Positions 35,891 to 49,000 of a stretch of DNA of 64,000 nt are shown piece after piece. The notes beneath the pieces are model-generated. The model had not been told where the DNA came from. It did no database searches and saw only the letters and a list, made by a program, of their open reading frames with translations. Made by a program: the position numbers and the translations under genes. The stretch is taken from the NCBI GenBank assembly GCA_963969595.1, contig OZ018411.1:24674545-24738544 (forward strand), written 5' to 3'. Each line of letters begins with the position of its first letter. The first letter of the stretch is position 1. This DNA comes from Neckera pumila. Lineage: Eukaryota > Streptophyta > Bryopsida > Hypnales > Neckeraceae.

Positions 35891-38800
35891 AGGATTCCAA
35901 CCTGGAGGCATGATATTTGGCCAGTCCCCACGGCAGCCAAGGCGAACATACAAACTCTTTTTACCTGCGTATACATGAATTTCCACAATGCTTAACAACA
36001 GAGACTTGTTATCAATACATATTTGTTATCAAAAAGACTTGGTGAAACGCTTTCTACAAAGGTCTCTGTAATTTCAAGTTTGGTCCTAAGAAGTTTCTTA
36101 TCTTTTCTATTGCACAACCCCTGGAGAACTTTGGTCTTGCATGGTGACAGATGTATAAAGTGACAAGCAAATACCTTGCCAGCAGTGACTTGAATCTAGA
36201 GACCAAATAAGTGAATTTGGTATCAAAAAAACTTGGTTGAAAACTACAGAAATGTTTATTATTCCGAGTTCATTTCATCATTTCATATCCTTTAGAAGAA
36301 ATTTCAGTCATTTGGCCCATGAGAATTGTTTTTCCTGTATTCACTATTGCACAGCACCCAGAGAACCTCCGTTGCACATGATGACAGATGACCTTGGTGA
36401 CAGAAAATACCTTGCTGCTGAGACTCTACATCTTGATAAATATATATATATATATATAAATATATAGATTTTTTACACATGGATGGTCAATTACCTGGGA
36501 ATCTGAATGGAAATCAGGGACCACATCTACAAAGCTTCTCTTCTTATGGGCCATGCCTCATGCAACAACTAAGACAACTTGTATGAATTTGAGATGAGAA
36601 TAACAATAAGAAAGGGTTTAGGCACGAACTTGGCAACTCCTTGTCGGCTTCGAGAAGAACCTTGAGCGCACGGAGAGCACCTTCGGCTGCAGGCTTTGCT
36701 GAATCCTCGTCCCAGCCTCCGAGGGCAACAACAACATCAGCTTGTGCATACGCTTCTGAGCCACCCTGCTTGGCCTTTGCCGCCTCTTCTTCTGCAGCTC
36801 CCTCATCTGCCACACGCTAATATTTAGACTAGTCAAATTCTTAGCAAATGAAAGAGACCGAAGTATGTGTTGTTTGGATACCATGTGCAAAAGTTATGAC
36901 GGTTCAATTTTTATTCATAACTGAACCAAAGACAACATTTAAACAGCTGTTGAGGTTGTCTGATCAATATATATCCATTGTCTATGATTTTAGAGCAGTG
37001 ATTACGGTTGTCCCTATCTCACCTCACATATTTAACATCCATTAAGGAAACCATTTCAATTTGATTTATATTCCTATATTAAATATACAGATCATTTCTC
37101 ACTTTTCTAATTCGACATGACTGTCTTTTAGAAGGACACCCTGGAAATGAATTTGATTTTATATACTGATGTTTTGGGGTGGAAAATTTCAGAAACAATT
37201 CCGCTTCTGTAGCTATTTAACAGATTCAAATGAATACCCGTGGCAGTAGTCTGATTGACCCAGACAGTAAATCCAGCATGTAAGCTCTTCCAGTTTCCAT
37301 ATTGGGCACCCACGCCCTGGCTGCCGCCTAGTGTTGCAACAACGCAACGGACATGCCTGCACCAACAACATTGCATTATCAATTAAGAAATAGCAGACCA
37401 AATCCACACAAGTAGCAGAATGAATTCCAATTGCATTGTAAAATTCAGCGACAGCCAGCCGGAACTTCATTTGTACACTGCTGAATGAAAAGTTGTTCTC
37501 TCTAGTATGAAGTCAATGAAGCTCACGACTTACGAGCTAAGGCTATCCAGTATTGCAGACTCAGTTTCTGAAACAGACTGATCACCCTCTTCAGCTGCCA
37601 CTGCAAAAGGAAAAGATAAATCGTAGTATGTACTCCGTACTATTTATCACTTGCAAGACCAAGACACCCTGTCTTCCCTTGAGGAATAATCCCTCAAAGG
37701 TTTCAGTGAACAGCTTGAAGCAACAAGCTTGAGATTAAACCAAATCCTACCTTGATTAGTGCAACAATTAATATTTCAATTGCTTGACCTTTGTTATGTT
37801 CAGTGATGACTTTAACCTATAGTCCAAGTAACAGAATGAGCATTAAAAGCTGGCACCTATGTGGATTTTATGTGGCATGCCAAACATGATTGAAATAACA
37901 AGACTTGAAGCTACCCCTTGAAGTACACTTGCTACGTTAAATGTGTCATAAGATATAAATACACAGTATTGCCTCACCCGTAGTTGCACATGATGTTCGT
38001 TAAAATTTTTAGGCTCTTATCTCAAGCTTGTTGACCTGTGCCATCTGAAGTGGACCATAAGAAACAATACTGCACAAAATGAGTGCCAAAAAAGTTTGTC
38101 AGTAGTTGAATTGACTTACACTCTGTCGGTGATTTGTTTGTATAGTCTTGCACCAGCTGCTGTATTTGAAGAGGCACATACCTGCACCCAGAGTCCATCT
38201 CATTGACTTCCCAAAGGCCAAAGATCTAACAGAGGTCTTAGGTTAAAATCCATGTCCATAGAATGAGTAGGTAAAACCCCGGGAAAATAAAATGGTCAAA
38301 AACACATACTCGAGACCAGTAGCAAGCTCCTTTGCAACTGCCCAATTGATCTCCGAGGAACTGCCGACAATGTAAACAGAAGTTCCCTTCAGCAGTTGTG
38401 ATACTCCTTCAGCCAGAGAAGCCCATTCTTCTTCCAAAGACGGCCATTTAACATCGTTGTCCATCTTTTTCAAACTGAGAACGATCTCGTTATTGTCTAT
38501 GTACCTGCAGGTTGACCCAACTCAGGATGAAAAATTGGCATTCTCGAGAAACTGTGACCTAAAGTAATTTTGTTCGAATGCATTTGCAGCAAATAGAGTT
38601 GGAAATTCCCTCGTTATGATATTATTGACTTTTCTTCTAAATAAGACGCATTTCCCCTCCTCCAAGCTAAATACATGAGGTTGAATAATGACTTTTGACC
38701 CTCTTCCTCTTTCCCAAGTGCGATGCGCCATATGGCAATGAAGCAACATGAAAGGGTCATGATTCCCAATCAGCTCATCTTCAACAACTACAAGATCTAA

Positions 38801-40080
38801 GATCTACGGTATACACAACTAATTGCAACTAATTGCGACAACTACCCAAATGCAACCCTCCAAAATCTTGCACAATGAATACATACTGATTTTAAAAAAT
38901 GTGCACAACCTCGACATCATATTCATGTTGGATTCAGATCATCTACCAATAAAACTTTGAACCCTTGAAACTCTTGCATATGGTATCCAAGTAATGCATT
39001 CCTTGGTGTGCAGGAATCCTCTTTGATTTGCTAAAATGAATATTTAAGACTAGGGCCTCTCAAAATAATAGAAACTATGCTCAGAGCTTAACGTGTGGTC
39101 ACCTCAGTGCACGACCAGTTGCAATCAATCATGACCATCCTTCTAAAACGGCTTACCAGACAGTTTCGGATGACTTCACACGGCCATAGAGGCGTGAAGC
39201 AGAATAAATCATACGAGGTCCTTCTGCAGTCCGAACAGCTATGTGCAGAGCATCATCCTGAGAGTCCACTTGCACGTGTCGGGCACTCACAGTGGCATCA
39301 TCTTCTCCCACCATGCCATCCGGAATTTGCACACGTACTTCCAGGTCTGCACCGTCATCAAGAAACTGCCCATCCCATTTTCTGTAAAGGCTGAATTAAC
39401 AAATGCAAAGAACTGTATCAATTACTCCAGTACAAAGGTTGAAAAGAATGTTATGTGAGAAAATCAAATAAGCTTTAGACATGCCAGTTTGAAAAGATAT
39501 AAACTTTACACCTGTGACAAAATTCACCATAAATTGTGTTAGGTGACTCAAATGTGGAGCCTGTTTGAGGAAAAAGTATATTCTTTGCCACTTGCACAGC
39601 TGATCAGTTCTATTTTTTACAAACAGGCTCCAGCTTGTACTATCTAAATACCTGGAACAATTCAGATTCTTTCAATGAATTTGATCAACCTCCAGCCCAT
39701 TCTATGCACAGTTATTAAGATTCAAAGTTAAAGAATTACTCAATACAAGTGCTTGTCTCTTACACGAGATCGCAAATTCCAAATTCAGAGGATAAATTAC
39801 ACTGATCATCCTCCAACGTAAACTAGAATCATAAGACGAGTACCTCACGAACAGATGTATCTAGGGCGGCCGTGCAGACGAGTGAGTGCGCAGCGCTCTG
39901 TCTCCAATCCTTTGACACAGGCGTCGCCAAATTGGGCTTAGCTCCAGTCCAGAAGAGTGAGCAGCGGTCTGCAAGACGAGCAGAGGAGCGTCGAGACAAC
40001 GAGCAGCGGGGACATGGCGAGGGCGTCCCCAATGTTGTGGCGGAGAAAAGAGTAACTCCTCTAACGCCCAGCGACGCCAT
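35891..40080 (-). CDS. SKL2: Plastid shikimate kinase-like 2 (SKL2) homologue, probably catalytically inactive
   Basis: Exons found (minus): 39844-40080, 39157-39381, 38310-38504, 38120-38181, 37534-37600, 37238-37356, 36630-36806, 35891-35964. From the second on, every junction keeps frame. Start MASLGVRG chosen because Arabidopsis SKL2 begins MASL; about 79 codons of transit-peptide-like sequence follow. Then comes a CS/HSP20-like segment (WDGQFLDDGADLEVRVQIP), then WYIDNNEIVLSLKK, LLKGTSVYIVG, VVATLGG, GFTVWV and the conserved end RLGCRGDWPNIMPPGW. The kinase P-loop (G-x-x-G-x-G-K-S/T) is replaced by VGSSSEINWAV, so ATP-dependent shikimate phosphorylation is not expected. Total of about 385 codons agrees with Arabidopsis (387). 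Unresolved: exon 1 ends in phase 0 while exon 2 needs two upstream bases, so a small exon may be missing. The last few residues after 35891 are also not located. Confidence 0.85.
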
Positions 40081-40339
40081 TGTGCCTAAAAGCTCGAATG
40101 TCAAAGCCTTACACGAAACCTAAAACAGAAGAGAGAATTACTGCTGCCACATTTCGGGTTACAAGCCGGAGCTAGTAAAAGCATGAAGAAAAAGAGGATT
40201 CCACAGACATATGCAACCTGAAAATTTCAAAGAAATGCAATTGCGCATGCGGAACTTACTTCAAGAACTCTTCAATTCTATCAACTTCAATGGCAAACCG
40301 ACCACATTCCAAGCTTGTAAGACAGTCCCGCACCGCGAG
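40081..40339 (-). promoter_or_regulatory. Immediate leader of SKL2
   Basis: No coding potential of its own. An acceptor-like ccttgcag on the minus strand at about 40355 corresponds in the alignment to the acceptor-like site in the SR45 leader, suggesting a spliced leader. Confidence 0.35.
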
Positions 40340-40735
40340 AGTTCAATTGCCTGCAAGGAAATGAACTAGCCCACCAAACTTTATCAGAATACACCAGAAA
40401 TTCCCAGCATTAAAAATATCAATGAGCATTCCAACAATCAAAATAAAATTCAAAAAAGAAACCACCCACCCAAACGCACAACTGAACGACCGATCTTTCC
40501 CCACGTTACGAAGGAATTAAAAACGTAAAAAGGCGATAAGAAAAAATCCGAAAAATTTACAAGTGCTGAAAGAAATTCAAACCTAAGTGGAACTTTTGCA
40601 GGGCAATGCGCAACCAAAAACACAACCACAACTGCGGAGCTCAGTTAACTAATGGCAACCTGATCCTGCTACTGCAACAAAATGTGAGAGAGGCCTCCAA
40701 GCTCGCCCTTCACGAGGGTCGAAATCTACGATGGC
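40340..40735 (-). repeat. Diverged copy of the SR45 leader/promoter segment
   Basis: Collinear short matches, same strand and order as 31620-32165: cccagcatt plus aaaattcaaaaaa; caaacctaag then gggcaatgc (versus gggacaatgc); gcaacctg then tgagagaggc (versus cgtgagaggc); and agctcgccc. Gaps and substitutions show it is old. It lies 260-650 bp upstream of the SKL2 start, so it may act as the SKL2 leader or promoter. Confidence 0.65.
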
Positions 40736-41700
40736 GCTTCATTTGATGTTAGTAACAGGATAGACTACTTTCATGTCCTCAGCGGGGCTTTTTTTCATTT
40801 TTTATGAAGTGCTAAAGTGGCAATATGAAATGTTTAGTGGTGCTCCAAATTTCGGCATTCATCCACATATTAGATAGAAAATATCAGATAACGGTACCAC
40901 ATATCACGTGTCTATAATTTTATTTTCATCCACCAATTCTGGCGATTTCATCCAAGGATTTTTTTGGTTCGAAAACTTCACGGTTTTTTGCCATTTTATA
41001 GTCAAATTATTTTTTTTTGGTGCAATTTGGCACTAGAAAGTCCCCCCAGAAAAATCCTAATCCTCAAGATATCTTGTCCTATCAAGCTTGCAAACTAGAC
41101 TTATGGAAGCCAAATGAACACCCTCTTCAGTACAAATTTTGAAATATAAAGTATGATGCATACCATTCTAGCCCTCAACCCAATTGCATCCCTATCTATA
41201 ATTGTCCAACATTTAAGTCCCTAAAATGTTGAAAGTGTAGATAGAGGAGCATTTGGGTACCTGGGTCCATAACAGACATGCATATATCAGGTAGAGTGGC
41301 AATCAAGTGTAGTTGATTGATTTTGTTTGATAAAATTGAGCATTTTCAAAAATAGATTTTGTTCAACGAATAATTTTGCCACCTAAATATAGGCTATTCA
41401 TGAAAGCCTACAAAGGCATCAATACTTTTGCCATGAACAACTAGCTTTCCATTTGTTTATTCATATCATAGATTTTCAATTTTCCAAGGTGGGATAACTT
41501 ACAATCTTTATTGGTGTGGCAAAGCTAATTACACAAACAAATGATTTAGATTATGGATGGAACATCATTTATTCACCCAAATTTGGTGATATAATCTTAC
41601 TTTGAACAATAAGGGATTTCATTCTCTTAAAAATGTTTTAGTTTATTTCTTGTCCAAACTTAATATTACTCAAAAATTGCCAAACAATAAAAAAACAAGT
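40736..41700. other. Gene-free stretch
   Basis: AT-rich, no long frame, no repeat recognised. Confidence 0.4.
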
Positions 41701-41748
41701 TCAGACAAGGGGGTTGCATCTAGAGTCTACACAAACAATATTGGATGA

Positions 41749-41964
41749 TTGGATCTTACTTGGCAACAATGCGTTTTGGGTTCAAGATTATTGCATCAAC
41801 TAAAGCGAGGGATTACTATGTGGTCCTTTTTTAGAGGCTCCGTCATATGGACCTCATGGCTCGACAAGAATGCCCTCTGTTTCAACAACTCCTTGTGGTT
41901 TGACCAGAAGCTGAACAAATATTATGGGATGCATTCACAGATCATGTTTGAGTTGCCTAGCTAA
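41749..41964 (+). pseudogene. Fragment of a LINE-type reverse transcriptase C-terminus
   Basis: The frame contains MWSFFRGSVIWTSWLDKNAL followed by CFNN and a Trp-Phe-Asp pattern. It resembles the W-x-I-W-x-x-R-N-x-x-x-F stretch near the end of plant LINE ORF2 proteins. It is short, has no catalytic motifs, and ends in a stop just before a small inverted-repeat element. Sequence after that element (42181-42340) may continue the remnant. Assignment by pattern only. Confidence 0.45.
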
Positions 41965-41974
41965 AAGCTAACAA

Positions 41975-42180
41975 CACTGAATAGGGGTATTAAAGGGACC
42001 TATACTAATTCATTGACATTTCACACTATATAAATATTTACACATGTTCACTGGCTCACTGGTTACACATGTTCACTAGTCACTACTTATGTACACATGT
42101 TCAGTGGTTACGTTCTGCATGCATTCACTGTGAGGTAAGTCCCTTTAATTTTTTGGTTCCCTTAATACCCCTATTCAGTG
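41975..42180. mobile_element. Small inverted-repeat element (206 bp)
   Basis: Ends cactgaataggggtattaa (then agggac) and, inverted, the same at the right (cccctattcagtg). The termini begin CACTG, but I see no clean target duplication, so the superfamily is left open. Confidence 0.65.
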
Positions 42181-43009
42181 AAGCTCTGCAAGCTATATCC
42201 TGATAAGACTGACGTCTTCCTTTGACACTTTGATAACACCTGCTTCAAACCAGCTTCTTTGGAGAGAGAACTCGGCTATCGACGCAATGGAAGTTAGCCA
42301 TGCCCAAGATGGGGCTATTCAACTAACTACCTTTTGGTTCTGTGGTCTTTCGTGGGCTCGATTGCCTGCGGTCCGAGTTTTGCTTGTTTTGCTTGATCGG
42401 TAATTTGCTGTCTGAAAATCTTAAAAAATTTCGCTGGGGACTGGTTCCCTTGGTTTGCCTGTACTTGGTCCTCTATCAATGGAATTTGTCCATGTGTTTC
42501 AAAAATAATACTCCGTAATATATATATATATATATATATAGGATGCAAACAAACCATATATGGTTTCCCATAAACGAAATGAAGATATGTTCGCCTTGCA
42601 TTGGTTTGTTTTTAAGTAGCACTAAATCGGAGGGTTTCTCTACAGCAACAGGTTTGCAACTAACTCATTATTTGAAAATGAATTACAAGCTTTGACAGCC
42701 ACTATCAAGACCTAGACTTTGAAACAATCTGTTGTTGGTCGCCTATAGTACAGCCTACCTCTCAAAGGAAGCATCATCAAGAATAGCAACAAACAATTCA
42801 TAATCACACGCATTTGCATACCTCGGCAGTGACAAATTCAAGAGTTTTGGGTGAAATTTTCTTCACAGCAATCAAGCAATGTTGCATTGTCGTGAATTGT
42901 ACACTAAGAATGGTACACTAACTACCTTATACTCCAATAAATGAATCTCATCATACCCTTTGGGCCTCTTTCGCCTCTTCCAGACAGTCACGGAATGAAT
43001 GAGTGTAGC
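42181..43009. other. 3' flank of the C2/GRAM gene
   Basis: Contains a (TA)n run at 42518-42540. No gene recognised. The right end is probably the 3' UTR of the minus-strand gene. Confidence 0.4.
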
Positions 43010-46000
43010 TCATGAAGAGAGGTTGGAGCCATTAGCTAATTTCCGGTCTTTCACAAGAGCTTTCACTTCCCGGATACTAATGTTCATCACCTCCCGAATC
43101 TCCTTGGCCATGTGGTCGTGTACATTTTTGTTGATCTTCTTGCTAAACTCCGTGTTCTTATGCCAAGCCACCCCCACCGATGCTTTCACGGAGCTTTTCG
43201 GTGGATTGGTGGCTATGGTTTCGATGTCTCGCCTCACTTGGACCTGAGAATTGAATCAGCCCCAGTTCGAAAAAAAATCAACAAATGAAAGGCATACTAT
43301 GTACAGTACATCAGCTTCAAATTCTTTATTGAAAGTGCACAAACTCATCTATAACATTCAAGTATAACATCCACTGTACTTCTCAAGGTATATTCACACT
43401 TGGGGTGTGGAGTGATGATGTTACCAGAGTGAATATAATCCCCCCCGAAGTGTGTGAGCTTTGGCCATACCTGAAAGTGGTCCCCGAAAGGCACATCATG
43501 GAGGGTGAGCACTTCGTCAAATACGCACGACTTGGCGATGTCCAAGCTAGTCCTCTGTTGAATGCAAGACACTTTGCTGCCGAACTGGTTGATCTGACGG
43601 TTCAGTTGGTAGCTGATCTGACGACGTTGCACGCCCGGCTGGCTGTCCAGACGGGCCCAAGCAGTGCTGCAGTAGTTGATGTACCCCATTTTTTCCGCCA
43701 CCACCTTCTCCAGTGCACCCTTCTCAAACACCGCCATCACACAATCCGTCTGCCACACGCGCAATTGATAAAAAAAACTATATTTAATCCATCTATCATA
43801 CATTCTATTCTGCAGTTTTCACATACATAATATTCTGCACTGGTCAGATACTAAAACGATTTCAATAAACGGGTAAATTGGAGAAGATACATCGACATCA
43901 TGCAGTCAAGGAGCACGTCATAGAAGGAGCTACAATGAAGGAGAGCCTAACACAATTGCAAACGGTCGTCTTTATTAGTCTCATTCTCCATGTCAGTGAA
44001 TAAATTTCTTTGTATGAACCCCAAGACACCCTCCCAACATGCTTAATAATGCTACGCGTGCTAATTGTGCAAGGTTGGATGGATTCACTCGGGTGTCAAA
44101 ACTAGACACATTAAAAACGCAAATGGCTTTTGAAAATTGTGCATAAACCGTAAATTCTTATCAAGCGGTATTTGCACAAAAATGATCACCAAAGATGTTG
44201 GGAAAGGGGGTGGATGGTTGTCTAGCCCCTCTAGCTTTAATTTACCACGGAAGAAGCACAAGGTACGTATAATTGAAGATTTTTCTAAATAATAAGGTAA
44301 ACAGAAGTGCACATGTTTTTGTGCACTTTTTTCCACCTTCAATAGTACATTCAATGAGCTTCTTATATGGTAAGTAAAGCTACAGAGAATAAACAGTCCT
44401 CCACCCCCTTTCCCAACGTCTTTCATGATCAATTTTGTGCAAAAACTACTTGATAAGAATTTTCACTTAACGCAAAAAACTTCAATAGTCGATAGCCATT
44501 ACAAATAAATGAATTTGGCGAGCTTTTACAGTTCATGTCAAAGCAAAGCAGGTGATATCTACTTGATGCATGTCCCACTCACCGTGAGCGGAATGTCAAA
44601 GGAGCAGACATGCGACATTTTCGCCTCCTCCATTCCTGTGAAGCAGTCTGCGTCGTCTGCTTGTCGCTCTAGCTCAGGGTACTTCTTTTCCACGTTAGCA
44701 ACCACTTCCAGTTGTTGCTCTGGGCTCAGCTTCCTGTTCTTCCATAACACCGTGATTGTTCTGGAAACAGCATTAGATATTATTTTAGAACACTTGAAGA
44801 AGCACAACCCCCACCCCCACCCACCCCCACCCAAATAAACTCCCCAATAGTACAGAGGGCAAAATTGTCTCGATGTAATTCCTTGGCATTTCAACAGTTA
44901 CAGCAAAAGCATTAGCAGTTAATGACCAAAGACATCAACAGGAATAAGCATGCCTATTGTATAATTAAGAATGTAATTTTTTTTGAAAATTAATGATTTC
45001 CATTTGCCTACAAGTAAAATAACCTCTACCTCTGCATTGACCCCATCTATACACATTAGTTTCAATGAACAGTCTAGATAGTTCTACCAGAGTATTGCAG
45101 AATGAGTATGAGCAAATACACCATTGGTTGAATCTCTGTGAAAATAAGTACCTAAACGCCGTCATAGGCTTGACAAAGGAACAAAAGTAAAACTTGACAC
45201 GCCCATTGGGATCCACGCCTCTCATTCCATTTCGAGCATCTTGACCTCGCCCCTTCCGCAAAAAGATGACAATACAAGGGTTGATGGCCACCGGCGTTTC
45301 GACAATCTCGTCGATGTCTTCCCAAATGAACTGGAACTTGGTTTTCATGCCAAACAGGTTGGAGTAAAAGCCCAACATCCTGGGTGACAGAAACAGACGT
45401 CCCTGCAACAGTGAAAGAACCCCAAAACTTAAAAACTCAGTGAAACACACACAACATCAATGAGAAAACTCGTTGTTCTTCATGTGTTAGCCCTCACAGG
45501 TCTCAGACGCCCATTTCTGGCAAGATCTTTACGCTTGTGTATGAATGTTTTTGTATCTCATAATAACGTATTTGACTAACGTATTGTATTGAAAAAATTC
45601 ATACTGTAGTATATGGGGTATACAAGTCCGAAGTCATATTTAAGTACATAATGAGGAATTTACGTGACTTTAAATGGTGTACATACATATGATTCCTAAA
45701 GGGACCTTTACGGGCTTAAGCGCTGGTTTACACTTCTCCAAACCAGTCTTGAGACAAGCAAACGTTGACAACAAGAAATGGTTACCGGTATTTGGGCACG
45801 ATGACGAGACATTAAAGATAATTACGCTACGTTAGGCTAAGTGATCTTTATCCGTTTGACTATTTTTTTGAACGAATGGTATTTGGAGTACTCAACAAAA
45901 TGGTCATTTAGCCAAAACCACTCCGAAAAAGTGTTGTCATGTAAGCATCCACGTAAATTTGTCATCAACTATTGACATTCTTTCTCCATGGTCACCCGGT

Positions 46001-49000
46001 CAAAGCTCTTTAAGAAAAACTCTCCACCTTCTGATAAATTATATTGCCAAACTTCTCAAAATATGGTGGAAAGGTCTTGCGTTCAAGGCTTGTCCCGACA
46101 AATGTAAACCACCACTGATCAAATCTGAAGGAAGTGTACGTCACAAACCTGGATAAGCATTTTTCTCTTAATGGCGCATGCAAAGTCGTTGATGAGGAAC
46201 TCTTCAGCTGGAAGCGCAAACAATTTTTGGAACGATCCATTCTTCTGAGCAGAACGCTTCACGACCTGCACAAGAGGACCGAATTAGAACCACGTTTGCC
46301 CAACAAGCTCCGTGGGAACTTCTCAAGTTGCAAAACTCAAATTCAGTGACCACAATTAAGACCCAAATTATTAAAAAAATTATTGGCGCTACTCAATCAC
46401 AAAATTAAATAACATCAAGTGAGATATAAACATTTGGAACCAGCAGCTCTTCAAAAGCCAACAGGTTTTGACGATCTATAGATCCACGAGGTCTTGTTCA
46501 ATTATGATGGTTTTCTATTCTAAGCATGTCAAATGCACGTTTTTATGTATGTTATTCAAATCAATCTGATCTTTAAAATTCATCTAGCCATTCAAAGAAA
46601 AACTCGAAATAAGTTTGAACTTCAATGTGTTAAGTCCAATGTCAAAATTCAATAATAAAGTAAATTGACCGACAAATTAACTGTTTTGGTTTCATTTTGT
46701 ATAATTTGTAGTTTCCCAAAAGGGATTTTGTATAAACTAAGTGAAAATGAGCAAAAAAAGTATGGGGCTCAAGGTTAAACTTGCTCACACAGACACAGAC
46801 AAGCACACTGGAAATGACGAACTCACCTTGGTTCCGACCTCTTTCTCCACCCGCTCAAGGAAGACCGGAAGAGCGTCCGACTGTTTGGTATTTGTCAAGA
46901 AGACTCGGACATGCAACTTAGACCCATGAGTTCTGGCATTTTTACTAGACAAATCCAACCAATAATCCGCCAAATCATCCGGGCTGTGCTTCAAGAAATT
47001 GATCTCGGCATGACCCAGTGACTCAGCATCCGAAAATGGACCATCATAGTCAAACACTTCCACATCCATAGTGGAGGGAGGATCCTCCGTAGCATCGAAC
47101 TCAAAGATTTCTGCCATCGTTGCAAACGAATATGGCGAGCGTTAGAATTCTGTCCAACAACAAGGTGCGAAAAAAATATTAAAAAGTATAAAGAAATGAA
47201 GAGAGGAATTAAGTGTGTACCACGCCAACGTGGTTTCAGAGTTCTTAGTTTCACAGAACTTGTGCGTCTCTTGCCACTGCAAGTAAAGACTACATATGGG
47301 TTGGCATAACTGGACTCTTCAGTAGGGCTTAAGTTTTCTCCTTCAATCAATGTCACTGTCATAAGCCAACCATTGCCTAAAGCCTTCACCCCATGATCTC
47401 CAGCTGCAAAACCATACAGTGAACAATCTGAGTCCAAGTTGGTTACAGACATCAAAGAATAAACTCTTATCAGTCATGTTATCTCACTACAATGCTTCAT
47501 AAACCATGCGTGAGAACAAGCTTCCACTCACACTGCCAATAGCGTGCTTGAAGAAACTGGTGCACCATTTTCACCACCTTCTCCACTTGTAACACCACAA
47601 TGGCTGCAAAGAGGAGCTCGGAGATGGAGTCGGGCAGGTCGAAGCCCCAGCGAATGAGAGTGGCTCTCAACGTCGGAGGAGCAAAGCAGATGTGCAACAG
47701 CACAATAGTCAGCGACAACACAGCCAGTAGCACATGCCACTTCCCGAAGTAGCCTCGCACTAATTCCCAGTCACTCAAGGGCACTTCTTCCTGCCTCAAG
47801 GCAGCCACTAAGTCCTTTCCTTGAGGATCTGCTGTTACAGGTTTGGCATGCTTGGATAAGATCTGCAACTCAACACAGACACAAGATTACAGGGTGTGAA
47901 ATGAAAACAAAAATGAAAATATACAAAAATGAAAACCTAGAAGAAACGTCAGACAAGTTGGAATTTCCCCTCAGCCAACGTTAACAGGGAGAAGGACATT
48001 GTCAACGTTGTCTTAGTCAGTTGCTGAGAAGGACAAATTTGTGGAAGAAATCGGCATAGACAAGCTGAAATAACTAAGAAGAAGTACAAAGGAGATTGGC
48101 AATGGGCATGAGAAAGGGGAACAGTACAAGGGAGTCAAGCTGTCAAACACAAAAAGGGGAATAGTGAAACTCTTTTCTTCGTGCATCCCAAAATCAACCC
48201 TAGACTCTCATGGACAGAGGCTGTACAATTTTGGCACAAATCTGTAGAGATCAGTTTTAGGAACGGGTCACAATTAGGTGCAGTTACCTTAGTGAATAAG
48301 ATCTAGACAAACCCATTCAATGGAGGTTCCAGCATTGTCAACTAAAAGAAATATCAAGAAATAATTGTTATAACAAATCGGCGACATAGAGTGCACAAAC
48401 CTCTTTGAAAATTTCATAGGAATCCTTGATGCCAGTGCGAGCCCCGTTCTCAATCATTCCCTTCATCATTGTAGAGTGTAGAAAATTGATTCTCCACGAA
48501 ACTTGCAATCTACAAGTTTTCTCTTTGGAGGGTAGATCTTGTCCCGCCAATATGCAAAACTGGAAGCACCAAGACATAAAACTGAGCACATACATTATAC
48601 TCTGATGCTAGTTAAATTAGTTAAACGTGTGCAAAGTCATGTTCACTTTTTTCTGGCTAATATCCCATTCCACCTATACAAGGGTTCTTGCAATATTAGA
48701 CCCATGCTGTTTCTGATATAATAATTCAAGCTGGAAGGAGTTGACAACTATCCATTCCCTATTCCAATATCTTTAATAGTCCCTTACAGAACTTTACAAG
48801 AACACTATCCTTGATCGGAACTTACGGATAGTATGCACTTTTCAAAAGTAATGTTCAATTTTAACATTAATGTCAGTGTTGCACTTAACAGGTTGTTATC
48901 CAGTTACCACAGAAGGAATTAACACCAGTTGCAGCAAAGGAAAACACCTAATTGCGATCACAATGCATGCCCGTTCTTCATTTCAGAACCTAAATTTAGG

